From the NCBI GenBank assembly GCA_002099365.1, contig MSED01000001.1:4078183-4142182 (forward strand): a DNA stretch of 64,000 nucleotides, written 5' to 3'. Origin of the DNA: Phialophora verrucosa. Lineage: Eukaryota > Ascomycota > Eurotiomycetes > Chaetothyriales > Herpotrichiellaceae. Under the pieces are notes generated by a model, which was not told the DNA's origin, did no database searches, and was given only the letters and a program-made list of their open reading frames with translations. Within the stretch, counting starts at the first letter, position 1, and each line of letters opens with the position of its first letter. The position numbers and the translations under genes were made by a program. Below are positions 22,638 through 33,563 of this stretch, one piece after another.

Positions 22638-23474
22638 ATGACTACTGCTAATGGCTACGGGACCCTATCGTCTCATGATGCCTCGTTAAGTCAGCCCTCG
22701 GGCAACGAAAATGAACCTCTTCTGGGCAAGAAACGCACCTCACCTCAACTGATTCACTTCCGCGAGTACATGAAGGATGATATCGACAGGCGATGGGCCG
22801 ATCTGCTGCTGCTGCTGTCCTATGTCATTACGGGTCTTCTCGACAGCTCCGCCGTCTTCATCTGGGGCTCCTTCGTGAGCATGCAGACCGGCAACACTGT
22901 GTATTTGGGGTTGGGTCTGGTTGCACCGACGGCAGGAACAAGATGGATCCGGTCTGGCACCTCCATCGCCTTCTTCTGCTTCGGGTCGTTCTGTTTCAGT
23001 CGCTTTCACCGGTACTTCTCACCGAAACGGCGTTGGGTCCTGCTGGCCTCGTTTACAGCACAGTTCCTGTTGGTCATCATGGCAGCCGTTGTTGTCATGG
23101 TCGACAGCAAGAAAGGGAACGACTTGCGGTGGGAAATCCTCGTCCCGATTGCGCTGGTGGCTTTTCAGAGCAGCGGACAGGCGGTCACTAGCCGCGCTCT
23201 GCAATACAACAGCCTCACTAGCGTCGTCTTGACCAGTATCTACTGTGACTTGTTCTCCGATCCACTGATCATGGCTGGACTCACTCAGAACGCGGAGCGG
23301 AATCGCAGAGCAGCTGCACCATTGTTGCTGCTCGTTGGAGCAATCTTGGGTGGCGTCTGGGCACACAGCCCTGTTGGTTTGGCCGGCGCCCTGTGGACGG
23401 CGGCAGCGCTGAAGACCATCATCATCGGTGCATTCTTCTTCTGGAAGGCTGTGCCGAAGACCGGATCCCGCTGA
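22638..23474 (+). CDS. DUF1275 (YoaK-type) membrane protein
   Basis: A single exon encodes 278 aa, starting at an ATG in a good context (CACAATGAC). The N-terminal 45 residues are polar with an acidic ENEPLL patch, possibly a sorting signal. About six hydrophobic segments follow. The DUF1275 hallmarks are visible: GLLDSSAVFIWGSFVSMQTGN near the first helices, and QSSGQAVTSRALQYNSLTSV followed by DLFSDP. Family members are conserved in bacteria and fungi and are thought to be permeases, but no substrate is established to my knowledge. It is divergent from the oxalate decarboxylase gene; an organic-acid link is only a guess. Confidence 0.88.
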   Translation: MTTANGYGTLSSHDASLSQPSGNENEPLLGKKRTSPQLIHFREYMKDDIDRRWADLLLLLSYVITGLLDSSAVFIWGSFVSMQTGNTVYLGLGLVAPTAGTRWIRSGTSIAFFCFGSFCFSRFHRYFSPKRRWVLLASFTAQFLLVIMAAVVVMVDSKKGNDLRWEILVPIALVAFQSSGQAVTSRALQYNSLTSVVLTSIYCDLFSDPLIMAGLTQNAERNRRAAAPLLLLVGAILGGVWAHSPVGLAGALWTAAALKTIIIGAFFFWKAVPKTGSR

Positions 23475-24193
23475 TTGCAGTCCAACTCACAGCAGCGTCT
23501 CAGCGGATTGGATGGCTCTCAGGCAGATGATCACGCGCAGAATCTCAACTCGCCGCCTTGTCACTGCCAGGCACTATGGAAAGGGATGGCTAAAGCACAA
23601 CAAGAGAACGTAGCACCGACTCCCATTATCGATTTCCAGTAATTTTATCAGGGGCATGGGTGCACTGTCGAAATGGGCACGAGCTCGGAAGATAGCTACT
23701 CTTCATAGCACTCGTGCTCAAGCCGGCAGCGCAGGCACCGGTGGAGAGGGTTTGCTCCGGGACTTTGGCTTGCGCAGAATTTTGGTCTTGAAGCAGGGCG
23801 ATTGGGCTGGGTCGGTCAGCTTTGTTGCAGCAACGGAGTCTCTGAAGGTCGGTCAATCATGGGACGGAAGGTGGCTGTGGACAGGGAGAGCATTTGAACT
23901 CTCAGTAAGGGGCAGGGAGAAGCTGATTGAAAAGAGCTCCAGATGATTTACTTTGCCAGAGTAAGAGAGAGACTGCTAAGCTTTGCGGCCTCTTTCACGG
24001 GTTCCTTCTTCCCTTGCTGAATTGGGAAAAGGCTTTGTACATAACGAACTTGATTTGTTCTCGAAAGAATCGCCCTGCGTTGACAACGAGAGACGGAAAT
24101 TCTACAGTAAACCATGCTTCATTGGTTCGTCAGCCAGACGTACGGGCTCCTTCGCCCGCCAGCGCAGTTATGGCTATCTCGCAATCCAGGGCT
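23475..24193. other. Convergent intergenic region, no gene seen
   Basis: 719 bp between two convergent stops. An open frame at 23656-23946 (plus) and shorter ones have no family resemblance and no splice context. Treated as UTR/spacer. Confidence 0.45.
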
Positions 24194-25098
24194 TCACAGG
24201 TGCTTGTGGAAGAAGTCGACCAAATGCCCGTAAGCCTTTTCGTATGCCGTCTTGACGTCTTCCTTCTCGAGGTCACCCCTTGCAGCCATGAAGCCGTGGA
24301 CTTGGTCCTTGAACCATTCAATCTGGTGGGCCACTTTCAAACCCTTTTCGTACTTGTCGACTGCCTCCTGATCTTCGTCCTTTGACGGAATCATGAGCAT
24401 TGGAATCGTGACATTTGGTGCATCATTAGGATCAACCATGGCTGGGTGACAGGCCGCAGCGGCTTTGAAGGGCGTGCCGGCTCCGGAAGACAGATTCACG
24501 ATCTGGACCACCGTTATCATGGGCGAACAGGAGCGGACACGATCGAGAGACTCACCTTGCCACCCCAGCAGTATCCTACGATCCCCCAGTATTGGATGCC
24601 GGCATTCGTCGACGTCAAATCCTTCATCACGCTCTTGACTTTATCTACCGTCTTTGGCGGTGCTGCAGTAGTCTGGAAGAACTGGCCTAGCTTCTTACCC
24701 TTCTCTTCCGTGTCCGGGGGGTACCACGAAATATCGGCCGGCTTCCCTTCGAAGAAGTCCGGCATGAAGACTTGGTACTGGCGTTCCTTGTCTGAATATG
24801 CGAGGATGTCGGCACCTTGCAGCGTCTGGGGGAAGTAGCCGAAGATGTCATAGACGACCAGTATGCCGTGTGTGGCCGTGGACGGGCCGGTAACATAGGT
24901 CTTCAACCCATCGACAGTTTTCCATTCGCCCTTCTCTTTGTAGTCTTTGCTCACAACTGCCGGAGTATTGCAGCATCCTGCCGAGGGGGTTTGTGTTTGA
25001 GACATGCTTGCGAGGGTTCTGTGTGGCGCGGCAGAGAGGGACCGAGAGGCAGAAGAAATTTGTTTCGACAAAGCGGATAGTCTAAGTCGGGAGGTCAT
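24194..25098 (-). CDS. Dienelactone hydrolase family protein
   Basis: Complement(join(24194-24502, 24556-25098)), one 53-nt intron in phase 0, 283 aa. The alpha/beta-hydrolase nucleophile is a cysteine in GYCWGGK (Cys177), immediately before the intron, as in dienelactone hydrolases rather than serine esterases. The likely acid is Asp near 223 (SKDED) and the His is in HGFMAARGD (about 250). The N-terminal ~31 residues are basic and Ser/Ala-rich (LSALSKQISSASRSLSAAP), suggesting a mitochondrial presequence. A second ATG (MSQTQTPSAGCC) would give the usual ~250-aa cytosolic form, so dual initiation is possible. Fungal homologues act on lactone or carboxylester metabolites; substrate unknown. 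Confidence 0.88.
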
Positions 25099-25662
25099 TG
25101 GTATGATATGTCGAGGTAGATGACTGAAGCTGGTACCGGTCCTGTTCGCCCTCGATGACTTCAATGGGAGGAACTTTTGGAGGCAAGGTGGGGTTCAGTA
25201 CAATTAAAGCATTGTTTACGTCAGGCCCGAAGAGCTCGACGCCCCACGCACGAGCTCGCGCAGCGGGGGATGTGCCGGCTTCCGGATCCGATTTGAACAT
25301 TGTCGGTTTCATCGAAACCCGGCTTCAGCAAACTCCAGAGCCTGCTTTCTCGCGCCCAGGCCACAGTTCCTTCAACGTGTAGATGCCGCTGGCAGCATCC
25401 CTACACCATATGGCCATGGTGTCTGTTCTGCGCTGGCATATGCACTCAAACCAGAGGCCATCGTCACCTTTCGACTAAGCCAGTGCCTTTTCTGACCTCG
25501 GGGCCGAAGCCGTACAACTCTGTCGGCACTGCTATCATGAAGTGCACCTTACAGTACAGTCGAGCTTGGCCATACTGAGCCTTTCAAGTATCTGCGGAAA
25601 CCGCGCAATCCGACTCCTTGCCTAAATTCCTGTACTCTCAAGTACCGCAATCTAGATTCCCA
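25099..25662. other. Intergenic between dienelactone hydrolase and P450
   Basis: Open frames on the minus strand (25082-25312 and a short one near 25500) give protein-like fragments containing FGP(D/E)V, but stops and frame changes separate them and I recognise no family. Possibly an eroded small gene; not called. Confidence 0.35.
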
Positions 25663-27347
25663 TCACTTTCTCCGGTGCAGGCGAACCTCGAATTCGGACT
25701 GCTTGACAAACCATGCATTGTGCAGTTTCCACGGCTTCGTCGGGTCTGCGAACTCGATCTGGGAAACATCAGCTATTAGCACTACCCTCGAGCTGGGTGA
25801 TACCCCTACCTTAAATCTCATCAGCAATGCCGGAACCAGTTTGTACATCTCGAGCAAACTGATATTCTTGCCAATGCATGTGTGAGATCCTGCGCCAAAA
25901 GTGAACAGGGAGTTCTCCATCAACCTCTTCCGCTCTGGTGATGCCTCAAGCCATCTTTTCGGACGGAACTGCTCTGGGTGCGCTCCGAAGAGACCGTCCC
26001 GGTGCACAGTCCACGCATTACATCCAACAATAGTCCCACCGGGAATGAACTTCCCACAGATGGTGATGCCTTGAGGAGGTACGATTCGTTCAAGGGTGAG
26101 TCCGGTTGCTGGATGGCAGCGAAGACCTTCCTTCACCACCGCACTCAGGTATGGCAAGTCTTTGACACTGTTCCACTTGAAGGATCCATCAGGAGTCGTC
26201 GCGTCATGCTTATCTTTCACTTCATAAAGCTCCTTCATGAGATTCTCCATGTCTTCTGGGTTTCTCAGCAGGTAGTAGAAGATCGCTCGCAAGCTGATCG
26301 CAGTGGTGTCCGATCCAGCGAACATGTTGGCCACTGTCAATGCCAACACTCTTTCCCTGCTGATGAACTCGGGGTCTTTGTGATGTGCTTCAGTAAACCT
26401 CGATAGGAAGTCTCTCCTCCCCGGTTTGCCATCGAATGAAGTTGCCGGCTTTTCTTGACCCTTTTCTACATCCTGTCGAGCTGCAATGCGGTTCCTGGCA
26501 AACGTTGCTACTGGCGTGTTTGAGCTGATGAGTCCAATTTGGCTTGCAAACAGTCTCAGGGGATTTTTCAGAAACAATCGATCCAGGAATGGCATTTGTC
26601 CGACCTGTCATTTCGCACATGAGAATTGGTGATGGCTGAGCACGCGGATGAACTTACAATAGCTGCGTAGTTCAGCAACCACTCAAGGTTCTTGATGATG
26701 CCATCGACGTCTTCCCCGCGATCAACGAAACCCAAGCGCTTCGAATAGGTGAGTTCGCCAATGACATCGAAGGCGTAGAATTGGAGCCAGGTCGAGAAGT
26801 CACAAATGCCATCCAGCCCCGCCCTATCTGCGAATCTCTTCTCGAGCTGATCCAAGAATGCCAGCGTCGTCGAGTCAACCAGAGGCTCAAATTGTACCAG
26901 AGTGCTCATTGCATAGGCATTCGATACTGCCCGTCTAAGCTTCGCATGGAATTTCTCATCCGTCGTGCTGAACATGGTATACAGGCGACGGCCCTTTGCA
27001 ATAGTCTGCTGGACTGGGTAGAACCCCGACTTCACGAACCCTGCATTCAAAGCATAGATTACCGAGACCGCCGCCGGGTCAGACACCGAGACCACTCTGG
27101 GACCCAACCTGACTAACGGACCATACTTCTCATGCAATCTGATATGGGCGAGTTCAGGACGGCGACTCCATACGACAAAGAACCGCCACAGATTCGTGAA
27201 AGGCGCCAGCCCCGGGCCTGGAATGTGGTTGAGACCGCCTCCATACCTGTTGAAACCAAGCCGAGCGACGAGAAACAGCCCTGTCAGGATCAGCAAATAC
27301 CATGTTGGTACTTGTTGCAGTGTGTCCTTGATCCGATCGAGAAACAT
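25663..27347 (-). CDS. Cytochrome P450, pisatin-demethylase-like
   Basis: Complement(join(25663-25758, 25810-26604, 26658-27347)), 526 aa. Introns are 53 nt (GTAAGT) and 51 nt; the latter is in frame and stop-free, but its removal gives the expected RFKIEFADP join. An N-terminal membrane anchor (WYLLILTGLFLVARLGF) and a proline hinge (HIPGPGLAPF) indicate ER anchoring. The I-helix oxygen motif is AGSDTT (about 326), ExxR is EGLR (389-392), and the heme-binding loop is FGAGSHTCIG with Cys473. The KYGPLVRLGPRVVSVSDP and GFYPVQQTIAKGRR style matches the CYP57/pisatin demethylase clan, which includes detoxifying and secondary-metabolite monooxygenases. A TATA-like run lies about 70-80 bp upstream. 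Substrate unknown. Confidence 0.92.
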
Positions 27348-28755
27348 CTTCGGAATGTCTGTTGAACTTCATTGGGATTACTGGAAAGCCCCCATTTTTC
27401 CATTGAGAGCTCTCGATATATATATCAGCAGTCGCAAGCCGCCTTGGAGATCTCCCATCGAGAGCGAACACTCTGGGGCCCCACGATTCTGTACACTTCA
27501 CAGGGAGAGGCACCTCCACATCGGAAACGCACCGCCTGGGTCTGCGGAAACTGTCCGCCTAAGGGTCGCACACCTACCCCATCTACGGCCGAGTAGACGA
27601 ACACGAGTTGCTGTGTTATGACTATGTCCGTCACTTGGGAGAATAGAATTCCACCTTCTCAGTTCGTGGCTCCTGGAGCTGTTATCTCGGTTAGCCTTGC
27701 ACCTTGGTTCTAGCCTGACCTACACATCTGAGAGATTGGAGCGAGCAGACAACCTTATGGCCGCCCGTGGGAAAGTGTGTACAAATTGCGAAACTCATAC
27801 ACCGGGCAGATAACGAGCAGCTCGTGCTCTGCCATGGCTAGGGAGCTCATATGCCTGGCTCTCACGCTCGATTCCCTTTGAGTGATAGTGCGGTATAGGA
27901 ATCGCAACACAAGAAGGGAGATGTTGCTCAGCACCTGTGTTCTCAAGCGTATTATGTTCGCGCGGGATTGAGAAGAACGGCTATTTCGGCTGCATCGGTG
28001 AGGCATGTATCGATCGGTGCCTGCCAGAGATCTCATCAAGAAACTTCGGTTCCAATTTAGTTCTGACTGCTCTCTCTATACAACACTGCTACAAGATCGC
28101 GACGCTGGTGTGAGAGCCTCGGTTGGTGAGCATGGCAACAACAACAATGCATTTTGTCTTCAGCATAATGACGTTTAATTCCGAGTCAAGTAGCAGTAGT
28201 TCCTCGCGCAAACGCCCCGAGCTCCAACCGAGTAATTGTCCTTGCACTCTCACCCATGTTCTTACCACTCTCTTCATTCCTTCTGAGTGGCAACAACCAC
28301 AGCCTTGATGGTTAAACTGAATCCGGCGTCCATGATAGAAACCAGCGTCCGAAGCCCTACCCAGAATTTGGAATGATGATTGACCACAGTCCGGATGTAT
28401 GAAACTCCAAAGGCCAAACAGCTACCACTCACAGTAGTCTATTTGTGTTCGATTATCGAGCCATGCTATCCAAGCATGTGTTTCGCCGACGGAGTCCTTA
28501 CCACCGACTCATGGCCGCTAGTGGGTAAAGCAAGTCCGAGGGCCAACGCATGGCCGCATCTCATGCCAGCGACTGCTGAATGATTAAGCAGAAACCATGA
28601 ACTCCCTGGATAGCCGCGTTGCGGTGTAAACATGGGATAAGTACTTGTGCTGGTGCGACTCGATATCCGCGACTCTCACACTCGCAGCTACATTGCTATC
28701 TTCATCTTGCTAACTTGTCCCTTCTAACCACCGATCACATCTTACCCTGGCAATC
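27348..28755. other. 1.4-kb intergenic region, no gene seen
   Basis: Divergent spacer between the P450 and the MFS pseudogene. Open frames of 60-140 codons occur on both strands but have no recognisable motif or splice continuity. It contains the P450 promoter and the former MFS promoter. Confidence 0.45.
27416..27425 (-). promoter_or_regulatory. TATA-like run upstream of the P450
   Basis: An alternating TA run (ATATATATAT) about 70-80 bp upstream of the P450 ATG on its strand, the distance expected for a fungal TATA box plus a short leader. Confidence 0.45.
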
Positions 28756-30579
28756 ATGGATAGCTTAGACGTCGACCTCGAGGCAGCAGAGACTGAAGCA
28801 TCCAGACAGATCTCGCGCTTTGTAACTTCTGACTCAAGCATACAATCACTCGCAATGTCACAGACTCACGATATCGCACGACTTGCAACCCAAATAGAAA
28901 GCTTGCGCTCTGCACACTTGCAGAACGTTCATTCTGTTGGCTCTAACCGGATAGTGGCAAGGGAATCCAAACCACTGCCAAGATTTGGCGCGGGCAAAGC
29001 ATATCCTCCCGCCATTCCCTCGGAACGAGAGGTATACGTGGTTGATTTCGAAGGCCGGACGATCCTTTACATCCCATGAACTGGACTTCCAAGAAGAAGT
29101 GAGTTTGCCAGACATCCCACGAGTCGCGAATCTGATCCGCTCTTTCCAGGTTTGCTACGGCGGCAATCGGAGCACTTGCTTCCTTCGGGAAGAATCGCAG
29201 AGCACTTTCAAGTTTCTGTTGAGGTCGCGTCATTATCAAGTGCTCTTTATCTCTTTGGATATGGAGTCGGGCCAGTGGTATGGGCTCCCCTTTCGGACCT
29301 TCGAGGTCGCAAACTCCCGCTGCTGCTTGGCAGCTTTGGTTTCTCGGTCTTCGCTCTTGCCACCGCCGTGTCGAAGGATATTCAGACACTCATAATCAGT
29401 CAATTCATCATGGGAGTGTTCGGAAGTAGTCCGCTCGTCCTCGTCCCGCTATTTACTCCGACCTGTACCGAGCAGAACAGCGTGGCCTAGCCTTGACTGT
29501 ATTTGCTGTGTCCGTCTTCCTGGGTCCTATGCTTGCTCCTTTTATTGGTTCTTTTACGATTACCGGCTATCTCGGATGGAGATGGAACGGCTCCTGGTCC
29601 ACGATCATGGGTTTCGCAACAACGATCCTCGTCACATTTGTTTTCAAGGAGACCTACGTTCCAACGGTACTCGTAGAGAAAGCAGAGTATCTCCGTCGTC
29701 GCACCAAGAACTGGCCCATCCACGCAAAGGAGGAGATTGAAGTGGACGTGGTGGAGCTGGTCGAGAAAATGTTATGAGACCGGTGCGGCTCTTCTTCACA
29801 GAACCGATCCTTCTACTGATTGGCTTCTACCTCTCGTTCCTCTCCGGCATCCTTTACATCACCTTGTCTGCCTACCCGCTGGGTTTTCAAGGCATTCAAG
29901 GTATGGCTCCAGGAGTTGGAAGTCTTCCGTTCTTCGGTATAGCATTGGGAATGATTCTCTCTGGCATTGCGTCGGTCGCGTATAACCCCCCTTGGGTTCG
30001 GAAATGCCACGCCAACAACAACAAGGCTATTCCAGAGTGGAGGCTTCCGCTAGCGATGGCCGGGGCTATTTCCTTCCCGATCGGTCTGTTCCGGTTCGGG
30101 AGGACTGGTGCATACAGGAGTGTCCACTGGATTGTCCCGACCATTGCTGGCGTCTTCATGGGGTTCGGTTTGGTGTCGATATTCATGCAACTCATCATGT
30201 ATATCATTGATGCATATCTCATGTTGTAAGGGGAGTCCTGCTGAAGCCGCGATGAAATACTGACCAGGATGTGCAGTGCTGCCTCTGCTGTAGCGGGTAA
30301 CACGATGATGAGATCACTTTTTGCGGCGGCTTGGTAAGAGGGACCTGGCTCGTGCATTGTTGGAGAAAACGCTGATGTCCTGGCAGCCCGTTGTTCGGTC
30401 GCCAGATGTTTGTCGACATGGACATATAGTGGGCATGCACACTGCTCGGTTGTGTTGCTGTCGTTTTGGTGCCGGTGCCTATCCTCTTCCACTACTACGG
30501 ACCCATGCTCCGCCAGAAGAGTATATGGGCGCCGACGATGTCGGTTGCGCCTTCGCAGGCTCAAGAACTTGAGAAATAA
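28756..30579 (+). pseudogene. Decayed MFS multidrug/polyamine-type exporter (DHA1)
   Basis: The ATG at 28756 opens a frame with PPAIPSEREVYVVDFEG, the normal cytosolic N-terminus of fungal DHA1 exporters. The protein can be followed to a TAA at 30577-30579 only by changing frame four times and reading through one stop. Frame breaks lie near 29053-29057 (one base short before PDDPLHPMNW), 29187-29195 (frame break plus missing helix-1 end), 29443-29450 and 29768-29774. A TAG at 30427-30429 replaces a sense codon in the final part, in the context of CAG to TAG. Three introns remain spliceable (29099-29149, 30226-30276, 30334-30386), and motif GYGVGPVVWAPLSDLRGRK is still readable. The lesions are too many for sequencing error. 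It was probably an exporter paired with the neighbouring P450/methyltransferase genes. Confidence 0.85.
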
Positions 30580-30748
30580 ACGAGAACCTAACCAGGGGAT
30601 CAGATCGGTCGGCGCCTCAGGATCAATTGGCGACAAATGATTCCAGGTACAACATAAAGATCTTGCAGCTCTGGATATCATGTGCATTTCAAACATCATT
30701 CCATGCCTTTGGACCTAGTTTCAGCATGTGCATCCTATTCTCGGCATG

Positions 30749-31495
30749 TCAATATATTCCCGGGAACAGTTGGCACGGCACTTCCTGCTCATATTTTGAC
30801 CACTCCTCGCCATACTTTTCCCGACAGTACTTTTCAATAGTCGGCATGGCATTGAGGGTGAAATTGGAGATGTACATTCCAGCAGTTGCCAGTGAGTAAA
30901 ATGGACCACCGGTGGCAAGGCCATATCCGAAACCAAACAAGACATTGGCAGTGTAGTTGATGTGGCGCGTAACTGCCCAGAAGCCCGTTGTGCAGAGTTT
31001 ACCCCGGTTCTCCTCCTTCGCCTTGAACGCGATCCGCTGAAGTTCGGCCAGGAGCTCGACAGCAGCACTGGCCATGAAAATGGTGAAGCCGACATAGAAG
31101 TACCCCTCTGACCACGTGGGATTCACAGACGTGGCGGTGAAGACTGTCGAGCTAACACATTCGTAAAGGAAGTCCGACAAGATCGCAAAGGTTGCGAATC
31201 TCAGGGTCATCCGTTCGCGCATCATGAAATTGGCCCAGATTATATGCTTGATGGAGAGCACCCCGGGCATAAATGCAGTCAGGGCCGGAAGCCGTGGGAA
31301 TGTGCGTCCGAAAAGAGTAATTGGTGGTGCTCCAGGGGGTGGGGAGGGGACACCGAAGCGCGACAGCGGATGAGCAGCAATGAGAAGATATTGTGCCGGT
31401 CCCGTGAGAGCTCTGCCGATGGTGAAGATGATGTTGGATGAGATATTCGTGCCGTAGTCGCCTCTTTGGACGCTGAGCGGATCCGGGTTCGACAT
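30749..31495 (-). CDS. DUF1295 / isoprenylcysteine methyltransferase-like membrane protein
   Basis: A single exon encodes 248 aa, ATG at 31495. Several hydrophobic segments are spread over the chain. The C-terminal part has the ICMT/steroid-reductase-like signature: GFWAVTRHINYTANVLFGFG, then a helix and a terminal YCREKYGEEWSKYEQEVP. In ICMT-type enzymes the RHPNY element helps bind the cofactor; here Pro is replaced by Ile (RHINY), and the usual downstream E/G pattern is weak, so catalysis is uncertain. Candidate roles are membrane methyltransferase or reductase. Convergent with the MFS pseudogene and codirectional with a soluble methyltransferase 290 bp upstream. Confidence 0.8.
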   Translation of the reverse strand: MSNPDPLSVQRGDYGTNISSNIIFTIGRALTGPAQYLLIAAHPLSRFGVPSPPPGAPPITLFGRTFPRLPALTAFMPGVLSIKHIIWANFMMRERMTLRFATFAILSDFLYECVSSTVFTATSVNPTWSEGYFYVGFTIFMASAAVELLAELQRIAFKAKEENRGKLCTTGFWAVTRHINYTANVLFGFGYGLATGGPFYSLATAGMYISNFTLNAMPTIEKYCREKYGEEWSKYEQEVPCQLFPGIY

Positions 31496-31785
31496 TCTGA
31501 TGCTTTCCTGCGAGGACGGCCGCGAGGAGTTTGCGAACGAAGACGAGAGAAACCAAGTGGCTTTGGGAAGAGAAGCGGTTCTTCAGGTCGAACGAACAGT
31601 GATGCTTCAGGCGCCCTGTATCCGAGCTTCCAAGGATGCTACATAGGGCGCCTGAATTGAGCAGGAGCGTAGGCGACCGACTTCGATTGCCAAGTGAGCT
31701 AGCGGTGTATCGCTGTGTAATTTTGCCCAGTGTGGGAAGAATCCTGTGATCGCACCGTTGCAGGCTCCCATCTACCTTGTTGCTG

Positions 31786-32691
31786 TTATTCAGGCTTTCT
31801 CCCGACCACGAACTTCGTGATGTGAGCGCTATAAACGCCATCGACCACTGCATCCTTCTTCATTTGCATGAGCAACTCCTTCGCCTCTTGTCCGACCCCT
31901 ACATCCATTGAATCCAGAACTGGCAACAGCTGTGCAATAAGCGCATACCAATGCTCGTAGAATGCCCGAAACACGGCAGGCGGAGGACGTTTTCTGTGCG
32001 CCGCAACATCAGTCAGGCCCGCTGCGGAGAAATAGTCGGACAGTCGGTCGAAATGCTCAGTCGGCCACTGAAACGTCTTCATCATGAGCTTCCAAACCTT
32101 CGTGGACGAGTTGTGCGTGACCTCTGGGTTGGGGATAAGGACGGGATCGTTCGCCGAGTAGACGTTGTTCTTGTCTGCGTTGTGGTAGTCATACTCGTCC
32201 CATTGAAGGTAGCCTCTGGGCTCTGAAAGAGTTGGTCAGCAAAAGCCAGCCATGGCTGCGATGGACTCACTCAGCATAGACACAAATTTGTCCAACACAG
32301 AACGTGGGTCTTGATTCCCTCCAAATGGCTGAATGACGAGCCTCACGTGGAGAAGGTCGAACGCTCCTATCCAATCTTCGGGTACCGGGTCGAAGAAGCT
32401 CCATTGTCTGACGGTCAGGTTTGCTGGAAGGTCGGGTTTGGGAGGCACCAGACCCAAGCTGATATCAGAGGCCTCGACCTGTGCATGGGGGTATTCTTCC
32501 GCAACTTGGATAGCCCAGAGACAATGGCCGGTGGCAAGTTCAGCAATCCGCAGATTCGGTCTGTCGGTCAAGTCGATCGAGGGATGGATGTTGCTTTTGT
32601 AAAGCTCTCGCCAGCAGAAGTGCTGGTAGCAGAGTCGGATGGCATCTGGTGCTGTCCTCCAAATGGAGTACTCGTCGTTGGCGATGACCAT
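31786..32691 (-). CDS. SAM-dependent methyltransferase (class I, fungal metabolite type)
   Basis: Complement(join(31786-32222, 32271-32691)), 48-nt intron (GTGAGT donor), 285 aa. Splicing joins FVSML to KPRGYLQWDEYD, the usual motif after strand 4 in this group. The SAM-binding loop is IAELATGHCLWAIQVAE, where the family usually has E-x-G-x-G-x-G/W: the first and third glycine positions are changed (Ala, His), so cofactor affinity may be altered. Other markers are AQVEASDISL, with an acidic residue after strand 2, and GAFDLLHVRLV. Such enzymes occur in secondary-metabolite clusters and as LaeA-like proteins. A TATA-like element lies about 90 bp upstream at 32781-32788. Confidence 0.82.
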
Positions 32692-33563
32692 TTTTGCGAT
32701 GGTTGTGAGTTGAGTTTGGTGGGAAGGCTTCTGGGCTGTTGGTGCAAGACGGTCAGGGAGTCATCACGTCGAAGCTTGGGAATTTATAGCAGTAATTAGT
32801 GCTCCATGTCCACGGCTACTCGACGAACACGGCTGTCGATGTTTCGTATTGAATTAGCAAAGTCGAAAGATTCAGCTGCATACCTGTTCAGCCATTGACC
32901 GAACAGTCAAAAGTGCTGTCGGTGAAGCTAGCTTCTGGCATTGCGTCGCCTGGACAGATCTGGTGATGATATTGGCATGGACTTGCCGTTCCAAGCGAGG
33001 ACACCAGAGCCTCGAAAGGAATTCACGTAAAGAACAACATCACTCAGCCATCCGTTGGCATAGAGAAAAGAGGAGGAAGACGTGGAGAAGATGCCACTTG
33101 GCAGCCTTCACGTAAACACCAGCCGTTGGAAATGTAGCCACGACAGCGGTTGATGTCAAAGCGGCCCGACCATTTTCTCTGTGACTGGTTGCTGCTTTTT
33201 AGGGCCTCCACGGGCGTTTCAAGCCTGAGGCTTGCCCAGAATGCGGGGTCGCCGGAAAGCCATGACACGCTCTCAATGGGCAGCCTGTGCAGCTCAGCTC
33301 GCTGATTCCGAAGCGACTTTGCAGCTCAAGTTGACTTCACCGACCGAGTGAATGTGTCGATGTTCTATCTTGTGGTCATACATCCGCTAACAGATGGTTT
33401 TGTCTTGCGGCGCATCACGCTTGAACCTGCGTAGACTCAGGTAGGAAGAGACTGACTCAAACAGATAAAATGGCAGCGCCATCCTCGAAGCATTGGATCG
33501 GCCAACCTGTCGAACTCCTTCGCGAGAGACCCCCAAATCTGCCCCATCTTGCCAGTTGTCGGC
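32692..33563. promoter_or_regulatory. Divergent spacer, methyltransferase / MFS symporter
   Basis: 872 bp between divergent starts. On the minus strand TATAAATT at 32781-32788 sits ~90 bp before the methyltransferase ATG, a good TATA candidate. No gene recognised in the rest. Confidence 0.5.

Noticed and set aside
23656..23946. 96-codon plus-strand ORF between DUF1275 and dienelactone hydrolase genes
   Set aside because: No motif, no splice partners and unusual composition; probably UTR or spacer.
25082..25560. Minus-strand fragments with FGPDV and FGPEV
   Set aside because: Suggest a small gene but require frame changes and no family could be recognised; too weak to annotate.
30749..32691. 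A complete secondary-metabolite cluster around the methyltransferase
   Set aside because: No synthase, terpene cyclase or prenyltransferase in the window; the exporter is dead.
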